64,000 nt of DNA from Isoetes taiwanensis (lineage: Eukaryota > Streptophyta > Lycopodiopsida > Isoetales > Isoetaceae): contig JAJEKV010000064.1 of the NCBI GenBank assembly GCA_021234155.1, forward strand, positions 5,518,001 to 5,582,000. The letters run 5' to 3'. The notes beneath the pieces are model-generated. The model was not told where the DNA came from. It worked only from the letters and a program-made list of their open reading frames with translations, and did no database searches. Below, in pieces: positions 34,786 through 47,979 of this stretch; position 1 is the first letter of the stretch; each line of letters begins with the position of its first letter. The translations under genes and the position numbers were made by a program.

Positions 34786-35120
34786 TTGCGGAGCCAAGCA
34801 TTTTATTTAGCATCAGGATGGTGTCCATCTGGAAGCGCAGAAGATTGTGTATCTTTCAGCGTTTGGATATTCCTCCTGCAGTTCTCCTCCAGGATGCACA
34901 AGCTAGAATCGCTAAGGCCTATCATTGCTCTTCGCTTGCTCCTGCCAAGCAACAGTTGATATTTAAGTCCTATTTGAGTGTGTTGTCTTATGCTTAGGCT
35001 GGTGGTTCTACTCAGTGGATCATGATTATCCTCTGAGATTTTATTCCCACCTCTGCATTTGTATTTTGCTTTTGGCTTGGAGTTTCAATAAAGTTTGTCG
35101 TTCTTCACAAAAAAAAAAAG
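34786..35120 (+). mobile_element. Short retroposon with poly(A) tail and 13-bp TSD
   Basis: The 335-bp insert ends GTTTCAATAAAGTTTGTCG, TTCTTCAC and an A run. AAGCCCTTTTAAG flanks it at 34773-34785 and 35121-35133. A short frame inside (RLDIPPAVLLQDAQARIAKA...) looks like a fragment of a LINE or gene 3' end. This is a 5'-truncated, target-primed insertion. Confidence 0.82.
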
Positions 35121-35580
35121 AAGCCCTTTTAAGATAAATGTAGATGCCTTCTTTTTAAGGTGGTAGCTTGATGAATGTCTCCCAAACAAGCCATAGAAAA
35201 GATTTCACTCAGGGAGGGAGAAGTTTTATCCACACACCTCTCCAAACTTCCTTCAACTATGTGAATGGGTGAGCACCTCGAAGGTTTGATTTGCACAGAA
35301 AGGATTTTAAATACGATTGTTCTATTCCTATTGAGAAATTACAACTTACTCAATGATATGCTCGCACGGTTTATTCTCCGTAGATCCCTGCTTCCTGGAA
35401 ATTCCTCGAATTTCCAGTGAAAGTTCTTTTTGGGTATTTTTTAGGCAAGGGTTTCCTGGCGGCGCCGCTTACAGTGCCCAGCGCCAAGACCTACGCGAAG
35501 ATCACCGGAGTAGACCTCCGGACCTCCGCCATCGCGAAATAGAGAGGAGAGAAAAAAAAAAAGGGGAGGGGGGATGCACG

Positions 35581-35740
35581 GAATTTCCAGGAAGCAGGGG
35601 ATTACGGCTGGGAGCCGCCCCCTTTCCGGGGTTTCTGGCTGGAAACCGGCAGCGGCGACGGAATTTCCAGGAAGCAGGGGATTACGGCTGGGAGCCGCCC
35701 CCTTTTCGGGGTTTCCGGCTGGAAACCGACAGCGGCGCCG
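35581..35740. repeat. 80-bp GC-rich tandem duplication
   Basis: Two near-identical units start GAATTTCCAGGAAGCAGGGG at 35581 and 35661. They differ at a few positions (for example CCTTTCC/CCTTTTC). Confidence 0.9.
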
Positions 35741-35764
35741 CTGCCGGTTTCCAGCCGGAAACCC
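35709..35764. repeat. 56-bp near-perfect palindrome
   Basis: GGGTTTCCGGCTGGAAACCG... pairs with ...CGGTTTCCAGCCGGAAACCC around a central GGCGCC, with about one mismatch. It joins the 80-bp repeats to the 321-bp duplication. Confidence 0.88.
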
Positions 35765-36057
35765 TTCAAAGGTGGCAGTTCCCTAGCACATATACGTGCT
35801 TCACTTTTCTAATATTATTGATCTTCTTTTGAAATATTCGTCTTTATTTTGCTATCTTGTAGGTTAAGGAGAAAAAGAGTGACAAATTATATCCTCATCA
35901 AGGCAAGTAATGTGTTTTAAACGTTGATCTTCTATTATTTCAGATTCTAACTTAGTTATGTTTATGTTTAGGTGTTTAAGGGCATTGAGAGAATTGTTTG
36001 AAGGGCACAAGAGAAGAAAGTAGGTGAACCTGGAGTTTGTGAATATCTCTAACATCC
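35737..36057. repeat. 321-bp tandem duplication, copy 1
   Basis: Starts GCCGCTGCCGGTTTCCAGCC and ends about CTCTAACATC. The second copy starts at 36058, is cut at 36169 by the CACTA element and resumes at 47980, ending near 48182. Confidence 0.88.
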
Positions 36058-36169
36058 GCCGCTGCCGGTTTCCAGCCGGAAACCCTTCAAAGGTGGCGGT
36101 TCCCTAGCACATATACGTGCTTCACTTTTCTAATATTATTGATCTTCTTTTGAAATATTCATCTTTATT
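36058..36169. repeat. 321-bp tandem duplication, copy 2, left part
   Basis: Matches 35737-35848 with two or three base changes; its last bases ATT are the CACTA target site. Confidence 0.88.
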
Positions 36170-36186
36170 CACTACAAGAGGATGGG
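36170..36186 (+). repeat. CACTA left terminal inverted repeat
   Basis: CACTACAAGAGGATGGG; the first 13 bases match the right end exactly in inverse. Confidence 0.92.
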
Positions 36187-36799
36187 GGGTATAGTGTCAA
36201 CCCTTGTGACAAGCCATATGTCCAGTGACAACTTTGTGTCGAATGCTATTATCTTGACACAACGTGTTTGTATTGTGTCAAAATTGTGTCTAGTGCATAG
36301 CGTCAAAAATTTCGTCAAAAGAATGACCTCCTTTTTGTCAACTTTTTAGCGCAACTTAAGTAGGTTATTGCAACAACTTTTGAACAATATTATAGCAAAG
36401 TTGTGGCAACCTTTTCTTAAGACTTATGACAAAATGTTATCCAAAATTTCATCTAATATTTTGACGGAATTTTGAGGAGGATTTGTCAATTTTATATTGC
36501 AATTTGAGGTGGTTGTTGTAACAAAATTTAAGCAATATTATAACTAAGTCACTACAACATTTGCCTAATACTTTTATACATCATTATAGATATAGTATTG
36601 CACCAAGGGATATTACTTCAAAGAATCCAAGAATGATTTGGATACTCGAACAATAGTCAGTTGGAGGGGAAGATAATGGTGAAGGGTACTTGGCAACATG
36701 AAGGAGCAAAGTGATCAGGAAGATAATGCAATGCTCAACATCAAATGATCTATACCATAATAGTTATAGCAATAAGATTGACAATGCTGATTAATCATA

Positions 36800-39700
36800 T
36801 CACATATCAATTTGTTCACTTAGATCATGCTCAATGTCCTCCACCTCGTCATCATCTAGATATAGACGAAGAGCCAAACCACTAATTGCTTCAGAATGAT
36901 CATGTACATGTCCCGCAATTTCTTCATCTTCAATATAATCCTCATCATGACCACGAATATGGATTGGCGAATTGAATGGAGATCGAAGCACATAAGTTGC
37001 TTCTTTATCAACTTCCTCTCTTTGTGAATGTGCCAACGATGATTCTAAAGGAACATGTTCATCAGTATCATCCTCAAGCAAATCTTCTCCCAAATATGCA
37101 CTCTCCTCTTCAATGTTGATACCAATATCTGCCAGTTCTCCATCTTCTGCTTCATGCAACAATGGGTCATCATCAACATCATTAACAATACCCATAACAC
37201 CCTCACCCTCACCACCACCACCACCACCACCATCAAAATCATCATCATCAGCAACATCGACATGAATGCCGCCGCTGCCATCAAAATCATCATCAACCTC
37301 AGTATGAATATCATGAGAGAGCTCTTCCACGTTATTTTCATCTACGGATAAAGCAATTATCGTCGTCGCGCCATGTTGACAATGTCGACCAATCCACCGG
37401 TTTGTGTCATTAGGATTCTCATGGATAAATATCTGCTCAACCTGACTTGGAAAGACAAAAGGTTCTTTCATCTCAGGCAATACCTTTGAAGAATCCACTT
37501 CTGGAAATCGTGATGGATGAGTCCTAACTGTCTTGCCACGACCTCTGTATACAACTTTGAACCATCGTGCCTTGAAAACATTTACATGAAAGCTACGATA
37601 ATCCAACTCAATAATGTCTGTCAGGATTCCCATGTAATTCAGGCTACTCTCCAGAAGATTGTGATCCCTGTTGCTAGATTGACTTTTTTGTTCAAATTCT
37701 GAGCTGATACCTGAATCAAATGTAACTCTACGCTTATCCACATTGTTTATGCGAAAATGCTGCCCATATGCCCACATTGAAGTATAGAATCGCGCCTAGA
37801 ACAAAATAATGATGATGAGTAATGTAGTATAAAAAGAATGGAACTTTGAATCAAAGATTTCTAATACCTTTCTACTACAACCAAGTGCAAGCTCATAATC
37901 ATCATCTGGAATAACTTGACCACAATCTTTAGCTTCGTCCATACAAGCCAATAACCATGCATTATTCATTACATCTGGAATAGATTGTCTTGTTGATCGC
38001 TCTGTTGACCTTCTTCGTGCATCCTCCTTAGCAGTTTCATGCAAGTCCCTCCATGGTTGTAAACTTGCAGTATTATTAAGAACAAATGTGTTTACTGCAA
38101 GAAGCATGTCATCACTCAGACTTCGTTCTACACCATTACCCTGTAATACTTCTGATGTAATTTCCTTGGGTTCTTCTTTCTCCCACAATTTTGGACCATC
38201 AGGATGGCAAGATGTGGTGGCATCGTTTAGATAAAATAGCGTTTCTTGTATAAGATGACCTTCAGCCATGCAACCCTCTGGTTTTGCCATTTGACGAACA
38301 AAATTTTTGAGCACCTTCATGTAGCGCTCTAGAAAAAACATCCATCTACTAGGAGCAGGTCCTGCCAACCTTATCTCGTTTGGAATATGTATCATCAGAT
38401 GTACCTGTGTATATAAGCACATTATTTGAACTTATAGTTGATAGAAGTAACATAATTGCATAGAATTTGTTTAGTAGTACCTGAAGGTCAAAAAAACTAG
38501 TGGGAAATTCCTTTTCGATGTCACAAAGCAGTATAATCACTTCCTCCTCTACTTTTGATATCTCAGCCACTTCAATCTCTTTGGAAGAGACCCACCTTGC
38601 AAATTTACCCAATCGATATATAATGCTCCTTACTTGTGGAGTCAAGAAATCCCCTATAACACATGGAAGTATATGCTGGAAAGTCCACGACGTATAAGTG
38701 CATATGTTAAAATATAATTTTTTCATAAGAAACTAGAGCATATAAATCAAAAGTACCTGAAGAAACTTGTGCCAATCATGGGATTTTAATCCAATGAGAC
38801 TGCCTTTTTTAGTAAATGCCTTTCGCAAAGAGGCTCCATATCCAGTTGGTGTGCGTATCTTTGATATCCTTTTGTTTACCTCAAAAACTTGTTTTTTCCC
38901 TAGAACCCATGCACCTTGTTTCCATGTGAGGGTTTTCCTGCCTTTCTTCTCAATCGGCCAATATTTCTTTTTTATTTTTTGCTCTTTCAGATCCATCCTA
39001 GCAGCCAATGTTTCCCGTTCTCCTGTTATATGCTGCCAAAGAGAATGTGCGACATTTTTGAAGATGTGCATGGGATCAAGTAAGTGCACCAACTCCAAGT
39101 CACTCCAATAATCCAACCTATAGAATATGGATAACCTCTTCATTCCTGGCGGAAGATTTGCATTTGCATCTTCATAACTAGTCAAGTAATTCACATTGGG
39201 ATTCATCTCCTTCCAAGCATCCAACCAATCCTTAGGTGTCCATCTCGTTGGCTTCGTGGTCTCATCGGATCCACGTGTAGGATGGCCCTCTGCCAAGTAC
39301 TTTTTATGTCCAACATATATTTGCTTCTTCAGATGTTTTGACCTATAAGATGTTAAGCTAGTCCCACAAGAAGGACATCCATATGCACCACTTGTTTGTA
39401 GACCTACAATCTCAACAAAAGGTTAATTCAAATAACATCTAAGGTTTTTTACGATTTTGCATTATAGTACATCATACCTGAAGCTTCTGTAAAACCTGGA
39501 TAGTCATGAAGAGTAAAGCATAGCATCCCATGGAACGTAAAGTCATGTGGAGTTTTAGAAATGTCATACATATGTACTCCCTTCCATAGAATCTCAAGTT
39601 CTTCCACCAAAGGTTCTAAGTAGACATCCATGTTTTTTACTTTATATTTTCCTGCAATATCCCATTCCATACTTAATACAAGCAATAAAAACTAAGTTTT

Positions 39701-41419
39701 ACATACACATACATACCTGGAATAATCAAAGTCAACATGATATGGCCAGGTTTTGTAGCCATCCATGGTGGAATGTTATAATTTATAACTGCCACAGGCC
39801 ACACAGTATGAGAGGATGACATAGATCCCCATGGGCAAACACCATCAATCCCTAGCCCAAGTCTAACGTTGCGGGGTTCCAATGCAAATATAGGCCACTT
39901 TTCCTCTATCTGCTTCCACAAAGCCCCATCTGCAGGGGTTCTCATCTGTCCATCTCTACTTCGATGTCGTGCATGATAGTCCATGAAATCTGCTAGTGTG
40001 GGCGATCGGAAAATATGTCGAAGTCGAGGGATTATAGGCATATGACGTAATACCTTTCGTGCCACTTTTGTCTTTCTGCCTTCCTCGTAGCGCGCTTCCT
40101 TACACTTCGGACATGATTGATCATTTGCATAGTCTTTACGAAATAGAATACAATCATTAACACATGCATGCACGACGTTATACTCTAGTCCAAATGAACG
40201 CAATAGCTCCCTAGCCTCCCTCCTAGATTTTGGAAGACAATGCCCATCTGGTAATATTCTATCAAGCAAACTATAGAAAAGGCAAATAAGCATATAGAAA
40301 TAAACTTCTATTAATGCTCCAATGACTTGCATTTACATACCTGAAAAGTTCAGAAACACTATTGTTGCTCCAACCAACTTTGTGTTGGAGATTGAGAATA
40401 AGCATGCAAGCAGCAAGGCGAGAAACACGAGCGTTTGGAAACAGTGGCGTGCTTGCCTCATTGTGAAGATATGTTGCTTTCTCCCTGTGCGAGTTATCAT
40501 CTTTGTTACTCGTATTCTCACCATCATCACTTTCGCCACCATTGGTTTGTTCATTTATCGGAAAGAAATTTGTGATGGTATCATGAATCACATCCTCACC
40601 CGCGAAAGCACTGTGTGAGCCAGACACTTCATCTGAGGACTACATGGACCAAATAGAATACAATTAGAAGTAAATAACAAAACAAGCAAATATATTAAAA
40701 AGATAATTCATAAATGGCAAAGGCAAATAATGGAACATAACCAAGAATTGAAGTTTTAAACAGTACAAAAAATATTTTGTTTACTATATATGCACTTACA
40801 ATAGATAAAAAACTTATGGAACCCTGAATGAAAACATTGCTCCCTAGAATAAAGCAACTCTATCGGATCATTCTTGCATGATATTATAATGGTCTAGGGT
40901 TATATTATTGATGACTCAATATTACCGACATGGTTTAGTATAAGAAATCATAGAAAACAACTCTAAACTCTATACTAAACGTAAAAGTGATAAAGAAGGC
41001 AAAAAGAAGATTCCTAAGTGGCAACACCAAATGGGCAGATAACCAAACATGGGTGTATACATAAATAGAACTAATAGTAAAAATAATTTTTTTTTGATGT
41101 AGGACACACTTACAATATTTGCTTCATGTTCGAGGTCTTTTTCTTCATCAGGTTGCAAAGGTCGACTTCGAGATACACCAAACTCTGCTTCATGCTGTTG
41201 TCGAACGCGATAGGAAAGATTAGTCCTGCCATTACATTTGTTGCACCAACAACTGTGCCGATGGAGATAGAAGGCTTCAGTCGGGTCTCTCCTAGCTTTT
41301 TTTCTCTGTCTTTGACGAGATACTGAAGATGAATTTGATGAGGGCGAAGAAGAAGATGACTTGCGGCGTGGCAAGCAATCATCCCCACTATTATAGCTGC
41401 TACTCTCAGAGGCTGACAT
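36800..41419 (-). CDS. CACTA TNP2-type transposase, 8 exons, 1235 aa, apparently intact
   Basis: Exons 41419-41114, 40639-40341, 40270-39717, 39651-39478, 39403-38757, 38675-38481, 38404-37868 and 37795-36800 have GT...AG junctions, correct phases and total 3708 nt with one final stop. The protein has a Ser-rich start, a Cys/His piece (SCWCNKCNGR), the tnp2 domain (LPDGHCLPKSRREARELLRS, CPKCKEARYEE, GLGIDGVCPWG, LLDPMHIFKNVAHSLWQ), a DUF4218-like region (IEKEFPTSFFDLQVHLMIHI, RWMFFLERYMKVLKNFVRQM), a DUF4216-like region (YMGILTDIIELDY, FKARWFKVVYRG) and an acidic tail with a Gly run at about 37200. It cuts at the CACTA ends. An upstream noncoding exon is possible. Confidence 0.88.
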
Positions 41420-41693
41420 ATTTAGAGCATTTGTATGTTCAACATATGATGGATCTACATATAAAACCGCAAAACATTTGAGTTTTTGGAAAAATTCATC
41501 CAGGCAAGTTAAAACCACAAGCCAGTGCATTTGCATTCCCTACTGAAGATAAAAGAGGCAGTACATATTCACCTTTAACCTTTTTCTTATGACTATTGCA
41601 ACCTAAACTAAAATATATGACATTAACTATTTCGTATGACCTATGCAACAGAAAATATATGCAATGACTAGTTTTATTTACCGCGTAACAAAA

Positions 41694-44600
41694 ATGGATC
41701 GAATTTCTTCTTGTTGGCGCGGGAATGATGTGAATCTTGGCACTACTCTCGCCAGTCTTCATATATCTTCACATTTCGATGCATTGCTCTCAGGTTGGCG
41801 ACGCATTGCTCTCAGATTTGCGCTTGCACCCAGTCTTCATTCTTCAAGAGTAAGTTCCCGTTGCATCTGATAAGCTTCTTACTTACTTTCTATTTTTGGA
41901 ATTTGCTCATTTAAGAGTGTTTGTGGGCTTTATTTGTATCGTTTCATTTAGAGTTTTTTTTTCTTCCCCCCTTTAGTGTCTGCAAGCGGAGCTGATAAAG
42001 GCAAAGGTCGGGAGGAGTCCAGTGAAGAGAAATTGACGAATTTCCTAGCCAATGTTCCACAAGACATCTTGTGTGCCTTGATGGCAGAACTGGAAAATAG
42101 GGTGCGAAGAAATCATGAAGGCGATGACTCAGGTAGATCGTTCGGGCCATCAATGAAAGAAAAGGAGAAAAATCAAATGGAAATGGTGCCAAGGAGAGGT
42201 CGATCTAATTTGCATTCTTAGATCTTTTAATTTCTTGGTTGCAAATGTCTTGGAGATTTCTTGGTTGCAAATGATGCAGCTCCTCGGAATTTATTCATGC
42301 TCTTTATTTATGCTCTTTCTCTTGTGCTCTTCATGTTCGGGTTTATATTTTTTAGCATCCCTTTTTTTTCCGCTCGTCCAGTCTTTCTTTCTTAAGGCTT
42401 TAATGATTGATAAAGATTTGCTCCAAGTTAATGGAGAATTGTTTCAATGTGTAATTACGCAAGTTAGAAACCAAGATCTTTCAAAGGGATCAAGATGGTC
42501 TCGTCCTTCTTGTCCATGCTTGCGAGATCCTCAAAAAGGAAATGCAATATCAGCATGGATGTGCACTCAATGAAATATAAGTTTCACTCCTCAATTTCCT
42601 CCATGCCCGGAATTATTCTCTTCTAGATGAAAGCTTCAAGAGGATACATACGTTTGAGGTGGAACAAGGCTTTTCTATTATTAACACTTTAGAACATAGT
42701 CGTCAACATGATTGGCTTAATTGTTAAGCACAACATTTTCTTAAGCAGGATATCACTTTAACCTAATGTCTTATCTGCTAGAGCCAAATAGAATAAATAA
42801 ACTCTCCTTAGTTTTAGCATTGATACATTCCATTTAATGAAAATTTTGAGCTTCCTAAAAAAACGAGTTCCCTTTATTTGTTCCTTTGTATGCATGTATT
42901 TCCGGTAACAAGGTATGATATGTCCCTTGTTTGCCATGCATGTATTTCATGTCTAACAAGGTATGATATGATATCCTGTAATAAATGTTTGTTTAAGGTA
43001 GTATCGTTGATGCTTTTTAATGATATAATTGCGTGTCATTGAAACGCCACCAATCTACTAATTCTTCAAATAATTGTGTTGAAACATCCGCACAAGGAGC
43101 CCGCAAAATTCAAAGAAGCAATCATCATTACAAACAGCACGTGGTGCTTAGTTGCTCGTCTTCCTCTGACGATGAATGTGATGATATATCCGACCAAGAT
43201 GATCCTAAGACCGACAATGACGCCTTAAAGGAGATTGATCTTTCCTACAATGTCCAATTTAGGAAGTTATCAAGGTCTCGTATGTGCAAAAAACTTAGTT
43301 TATGTTAGTCTTATCGTTATTATTTTGACACTTGTCATCTCTATTGTTGTCAAACCTGCAGGTTTGTTTTCATAGAGGAGAATTGCTAATGGATGAAGCA
43401 GGGCGTGAGTTCGACCAGAAAGCATCAGATGCATTGAAGACTTATTGTAGGGAGGTTGACAAGCTTTTTAGGGAGATTAAGCCACGACACTTGCAAAGAA
43501 CTTTGAAGTACATCCATGAACAATTTGGTGATGGGCTATGCGAGGTGGACATCATCAGATTCTTGAAGAAGCGTTGGAGACATTGGAGGTTAGAGATTTC
43601 TATAAGCTTTAAAAGGTTATATCAATTGCATCTTATAATTCTTTGTCTTATAATATCTCCGTTTTAATCCTTAGTGTGCGACAAGTATCTATGTTCTCTA
43701 AGTGTCTCCGTACAGCCCCAATCTTACAGCCCCACGTTATCGATCATATTTAAAATGCCCGCAAGGATCCAATTATCAATGACTCCTCAGACATGTAAAT
43801 CCTCCTTAAGTCATTGCAGCCCTACGAGGAATTTAGGTCTGTTCTCACTGAACCTTTGTACGCCCTTGCAGAGGCTCTTAAAAAAGAAAGCACCATTGGA
43901 CTTTCTTCCAGCATCATTGGACTTGGAATATGGTCCCATTATGGCGGTCAAGAAAATCCAATTCATGCCTTATCTTCAAAGTAGACGTGTGCATGCAATT
44001 TCTACAATGCAAAGAACTTCGTTATAAATATATGCCATTTTACTAAACATGCATTTCTACGTCATATAAGCTATCACACCTCTGTAACAAAACCACATAC
44101 AACTTCAAAACTCGAGCAATCTTCCCTAAACGTTTTGTTGGAATATGAAACTCCTTTATGTAGCATACACTTGTTAAAAAGGATTGCTAAAGCAATTTGT
44201 CTCCACTCTTGCTGAATTTTATCTTACCAGAAACTCTTTTTATATAATCACACTAATAGTAGTATTAGTTAATGATGTGTTCATAATGAGCACGAAATCT
44301 GAACTTTGCCTTTTTTCTCTGAATTTGGCTTCTATTATTGTTCTGCGATGGCATTTTTCATCCAAAGCTCCACTATATCAGTATAAAATTTCTCCACATG
44401 CATACACGATCATGTCTAGTAAGTCTGGTTTCAGGAGTAGATGCATCTAGCATAACTAACTTCTATGCTGCCAGGAGGATTTGGTAAGCCTTTAGCCAAA
44501 CCATTTTAGAGTTTGGCATTCCTGTCATTAGAAAAACAGGAGCCTAATCTGCAGAAATGTTTAACAGGAGCATTCATTGCGCTTTCTCGTTTCATACTCA

Positions 44601-47114
44601 TTCACCCGGAAGCCTGTTAGACTAATGTTCACTTCTGTAGTGTTAGTTCATAAAAGCAAATAGGCAAAAATCTCAGCTGCCTTCCTGCCTGGAGCAGCTA
44701 TTTTATTGTTGCATTGAATGCCAATTCCCCTAAGTCGCACATTTCTATATTATTGAGCTATTTTATTGTTGCATTGAATGCTACAGCCATAAAAGTCAGA
44801 TCTATCTGATCACCATCCTCATTGCGGTTGCAATACCATGCCTGGGATTGAAAACCTATAGATCACCTTTTCTGTTTACCTTCCTTTTGTTCCTTCTTAG
44901 CTTTTTGTTCTGTTTTAAAATCAATCTCCTCCTCCTTGTAACATGTTGGTAGATATACCTAGTTCCATAAGAAAGAGATGCACATAGAATAGATGGCATC
45001 ACCTTCCTCCTGTGTACCCCAGTTTTAAACGTGGGCTCAGGGTCTGCTCCTCTTTGGCTTTCCATAACTCCACTGTCATGATCTTCCATTCGCTCTGTGT
45101 TTTCATCTGCAACTGGAAAAGCTTCATCGTTACATTCTTGCATTTGTACTCTATTCAAGTCTATGTCTGCAATTAACCTTTCTGCTTCTGGCTCCATTAT
45201 TGGAGCTTCTTCCACTTGGGCAGCAAGCGATCCCTTTCATTTTGTTGCTAAAGGAAGAGAATATCTTCAATTCCTAAATGTTCAACGTATTCCTTCTACG
45301 TTAAATAAAGACCAATAGAACCACTGCAGATGCTTTGCCAGCTGTATAACACTTAAGAAAGTAAACATTTAAAGGATTATGGGTAGTAATTGGTGTGGTT
45401 AAGTCTTCATGAATCTTCAACTATAAGAAAAGACAGCTTTCCTTCCTGTCATAGACTGCAGGATAAAGCACTTTAAGGTTTAAAGATGAAAGTGCCATAC
45501 TTATGTCATCAATTTTGCGGAAGCGAAAAAATGGTGTTTGCATTCATCCCCCGCTTTGTCTCTATTTCGGGATGATCTTTGGTGCTAACGATGTTTAATA
45601 GGCTCTTCTTTTTGGATTTGGTTAACACGATGTATGGCGAATCGGACGAATGATAACCCCTTGGATGCTAAGAAACAAAGGCATTATCATATGGAACTGC
45701 AAGCTTGAGGTTGAAGGCAAACCCGGACTAGGGGTAGGGCACGTGAATAAAGAGTTTATGAAATGTGCGACTTAGGGGGAAGTGGAATTAAAAGAACACT
45801 TTATCTTTGTGTCCAGCATAGTATGGAAGGTACCACTATCTTTTCAGATCCCAACTACTTTGAGGCAGCTCATGAGCTTTCCGGACCGAAGTGCCTTGCT
45901 TTTATATATATGAACTCATCAAGCTCGGAAGAAATGTCCTCAAACAAAAAAGAAGGCTGATTCTTAATCAAAGCAAACAAGGTCTTGACTTTTTAGCTGA
46001 TCCGGCACCATCAAACGAAAATAGGAAAAGGAAGTCAAAAGGGTCCACTTCCGCTTGGGAATCATAATCGAAAAGGGCCAAAAGTTTAAGAAAGGACAGC
46101 CCGAAGAAGAAAAAGGGACAATAGGCATGTACAAAGCATCACGAGGCTCCTATAAGTAGATGTATTTAAAGTTGTAAATTCGAATCATAGATAAAACTTT
46201 ATTTGCTAAGTTTTAGGCGTTCTTTTTCTTGCTTTCTTGTATCCACTATAATCATGTTACATTATTTCATATTTCAGGGATAACCTTCGCAGAAAGGTCC
46301 GCACCAACAATGCACCCAAACCAATGCATGTAGATGAAGAGAGTTGGAAAAGGTTTGTCGAACTTTGTGGGAAGACATATCAGGCCAAATAGATCACGAC
46401 ATCAAACGCAAGAAGCAAACAACGAGCTGGTTCAGGAGGGATCATGTCAATAAAGTCAAAATTTGTAAGTGATTTCCTAATTAGAGAGTGGGAATTACCA
46501 TGTAGTTAATGAAATATTTCATTCAATTCAATTAATCATCAAAGACATGAAATCAATGTATTCATTTTTGTAATTAATGAAATGCAGTTTCAAGATTGGG
46601 GGTCCATGCCTACAAATGATCTGATACAAGAAATAATTACAAAAGGGGGATATGAAGCCTTTAGGAAAAGGATGATTGCGAAAGGGTTTGTGCCAAAAAA
46701 GGTAAGTTTACCTTTTTATGGGTTTAAATATATCAAAATTTTAAGAGCTGCAATATACTATAGCATAAGGCATTGGACTATATAAGAGGATCAAGCCCAG
46801 GGATAATTTTCAAGACGAAATCCAAGAAGGAGATAGAAGTTATGAACAAAGTAAGTGTATGTAGATTGTTATTTTATAGTCAATTTGAATTTACATTAAT
46901 CTCACAGATGTATCTTATAAATGTAGAACACATGCTACATTGATAAGAAGTCCGATAAGGAAAAGGTATGAAGTGCCAAATTTGATTCATGTTATTCACC
47001 TTTGTTCAAATAGATCTAACTTCTGATTTGTCAAATTAGGAAGAGGACAATGATGAAGCCAACCAAAATGAGGTCGAAGGCGATAGAAATGATCTTGAGA
47101 ATGGAGAGGATTGA
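41694..47114 (+). CDS. Second CACTA gene (TNPA-like position), exons only partly resolved
   Basis: Divergent from the transposase; its ATG at 41694 is about 275 bp from the other start. Exon-like blocks: 41694-41851 (then GTAAGT), 41976-42130 (SASGADKGKGREESSEEKL... then GTAGAT), about 43030-43273 (SCSSSSDDECDDISDQDDP), 43362-43589 (EAGREFDQKASDALKTYCRE, FLKKRWRHWR), 46279-46470 (APKPMHVDEESWKRFVELCG, with a TAG near 46390), 46588-46700 (QDWGSMPTNDLIQEIITKGG) and a final acidic exon ending 47114 (EEDNDEANQNEVEGDRNDLE). Several splice sites seen in copy 2 (attgcagGTCATTG, TCTCAGgtatgt) are altered here. In En/Spm elements the second gene encodes a DNA-binding protein; homology is not shown. 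Confidence 0.5.
44690..44795. repeat. Direct repeat inside the CACTA element
   Basis: CTATTTTATTGTTGCATTGAATGC-type text occurs twice (about 44698 and 44758), and again in copy 2 (about 63799 and 63859). Confidence 0.75.
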
Positions 47115-47960
47115 AGTTTGTTTTTTGCATTAATTTGAAATTTTAAGTTCTTTGTTTATGAAATTTAAAGTTCTTTATTGACTTTTGAGAAAGGAGGCAA
47201 TGAAACTTGTCATTGCATATGACTAGTATCTCCTTGATGTATGAACTCCATATTTAATGAGAAAAATTGCTCATGTTCACTTCAAGTTATCTCACTTTCA
47301 TTTTGCAAAGAAATGAGAAAGTTGCTTTGATGTTGTACATAAACTAGTTAGAAAAAAGTGAATACAAACCTGTTGCAAGTATTATAGAATTTTTGCAAAT
47401 AGAGCCTTTAATTTGACGAAGATACTTTGAATGCTGTTCCTGCCACATTTATGACACAAAATCCCATATTGTTTTGTACACACAAATTAGTCCCCTTGGT
47501 TTTAAATTGACAAAACGGGTGCATTATATTTATTACTATCTTGTCATAATGTTGACATTTGTTGTGATACAAAGGTCACTTCCTCATTGATATTATGTTG
47601 ACTAAAAGTGTAGGAGGACTTTGCTATAATCTTGCCATAGATCGACACAAAAAAAGTACAATACAAGATTGACACAAAGGCCATTAAAATATCAACAATA
47701 TTGGTGACAATATATCAACACTAAATTGCTATAATAGGTGATACTTTAGCGTTGTTAATCTTAGTGTTGTAAACTTGTTGAAAAGTCTATTTGTGTCAAC
47801 ATTTATGACTACATTCTATGTCATAATCTTGATGCAATGCTTGTCACCCAAGTGACAAATGATGACGACAAGTATAGTGTCAAGTTTGTCACAAACTATA
47901 GGAGTATTGGAAGTTCCGTTTGTGTCAAGTTTTTTACGGCTATATTTGACAATAATAGTA

Positions 47961-47976
47961 CCCTCCTCTTGTAGTG
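47961..47976 (-). repeat. CACTA right terminal inverted repeat
   Basis: On the minus strand CACTACAAGAGGAGGG; directly followed on + by the ATT target duplication. Confidence 0.92.
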
Positions 47977-47979
47977 ATT

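Larger units (their letters stand above)
36170..47976. mobile_element. Complete CACTA (En/Spm) DNA transposon, 11.8 kb
   Basis: The left end is CACTACAAGAGGATGGGG; the right end is the inverse (CCCTCCTCTTGTAGTG), a TIR of about 13-17 bp. The TSD is ATT at 36167-36169 and 47977-47979. Subterminal zones (about 36180-36560 and 47500-47960) are dense in TGTGTCAA/TTGTGACAA motifs, the kind of transposase-binding repeats seen in En/Spm. Inside are an intact minus-strand TNP2-type transposase gene and a divergent plus-strand gene. The empty site can be read from the tandem duplicate at 35849. Confidence 0.95.

Noticed and set aside
37055..37351. Plus-strand frame rich in Thr/Ile
   Set aside because: Shadow of the Asp/Gly-rich tail of the CACTA transposase on the other strand.
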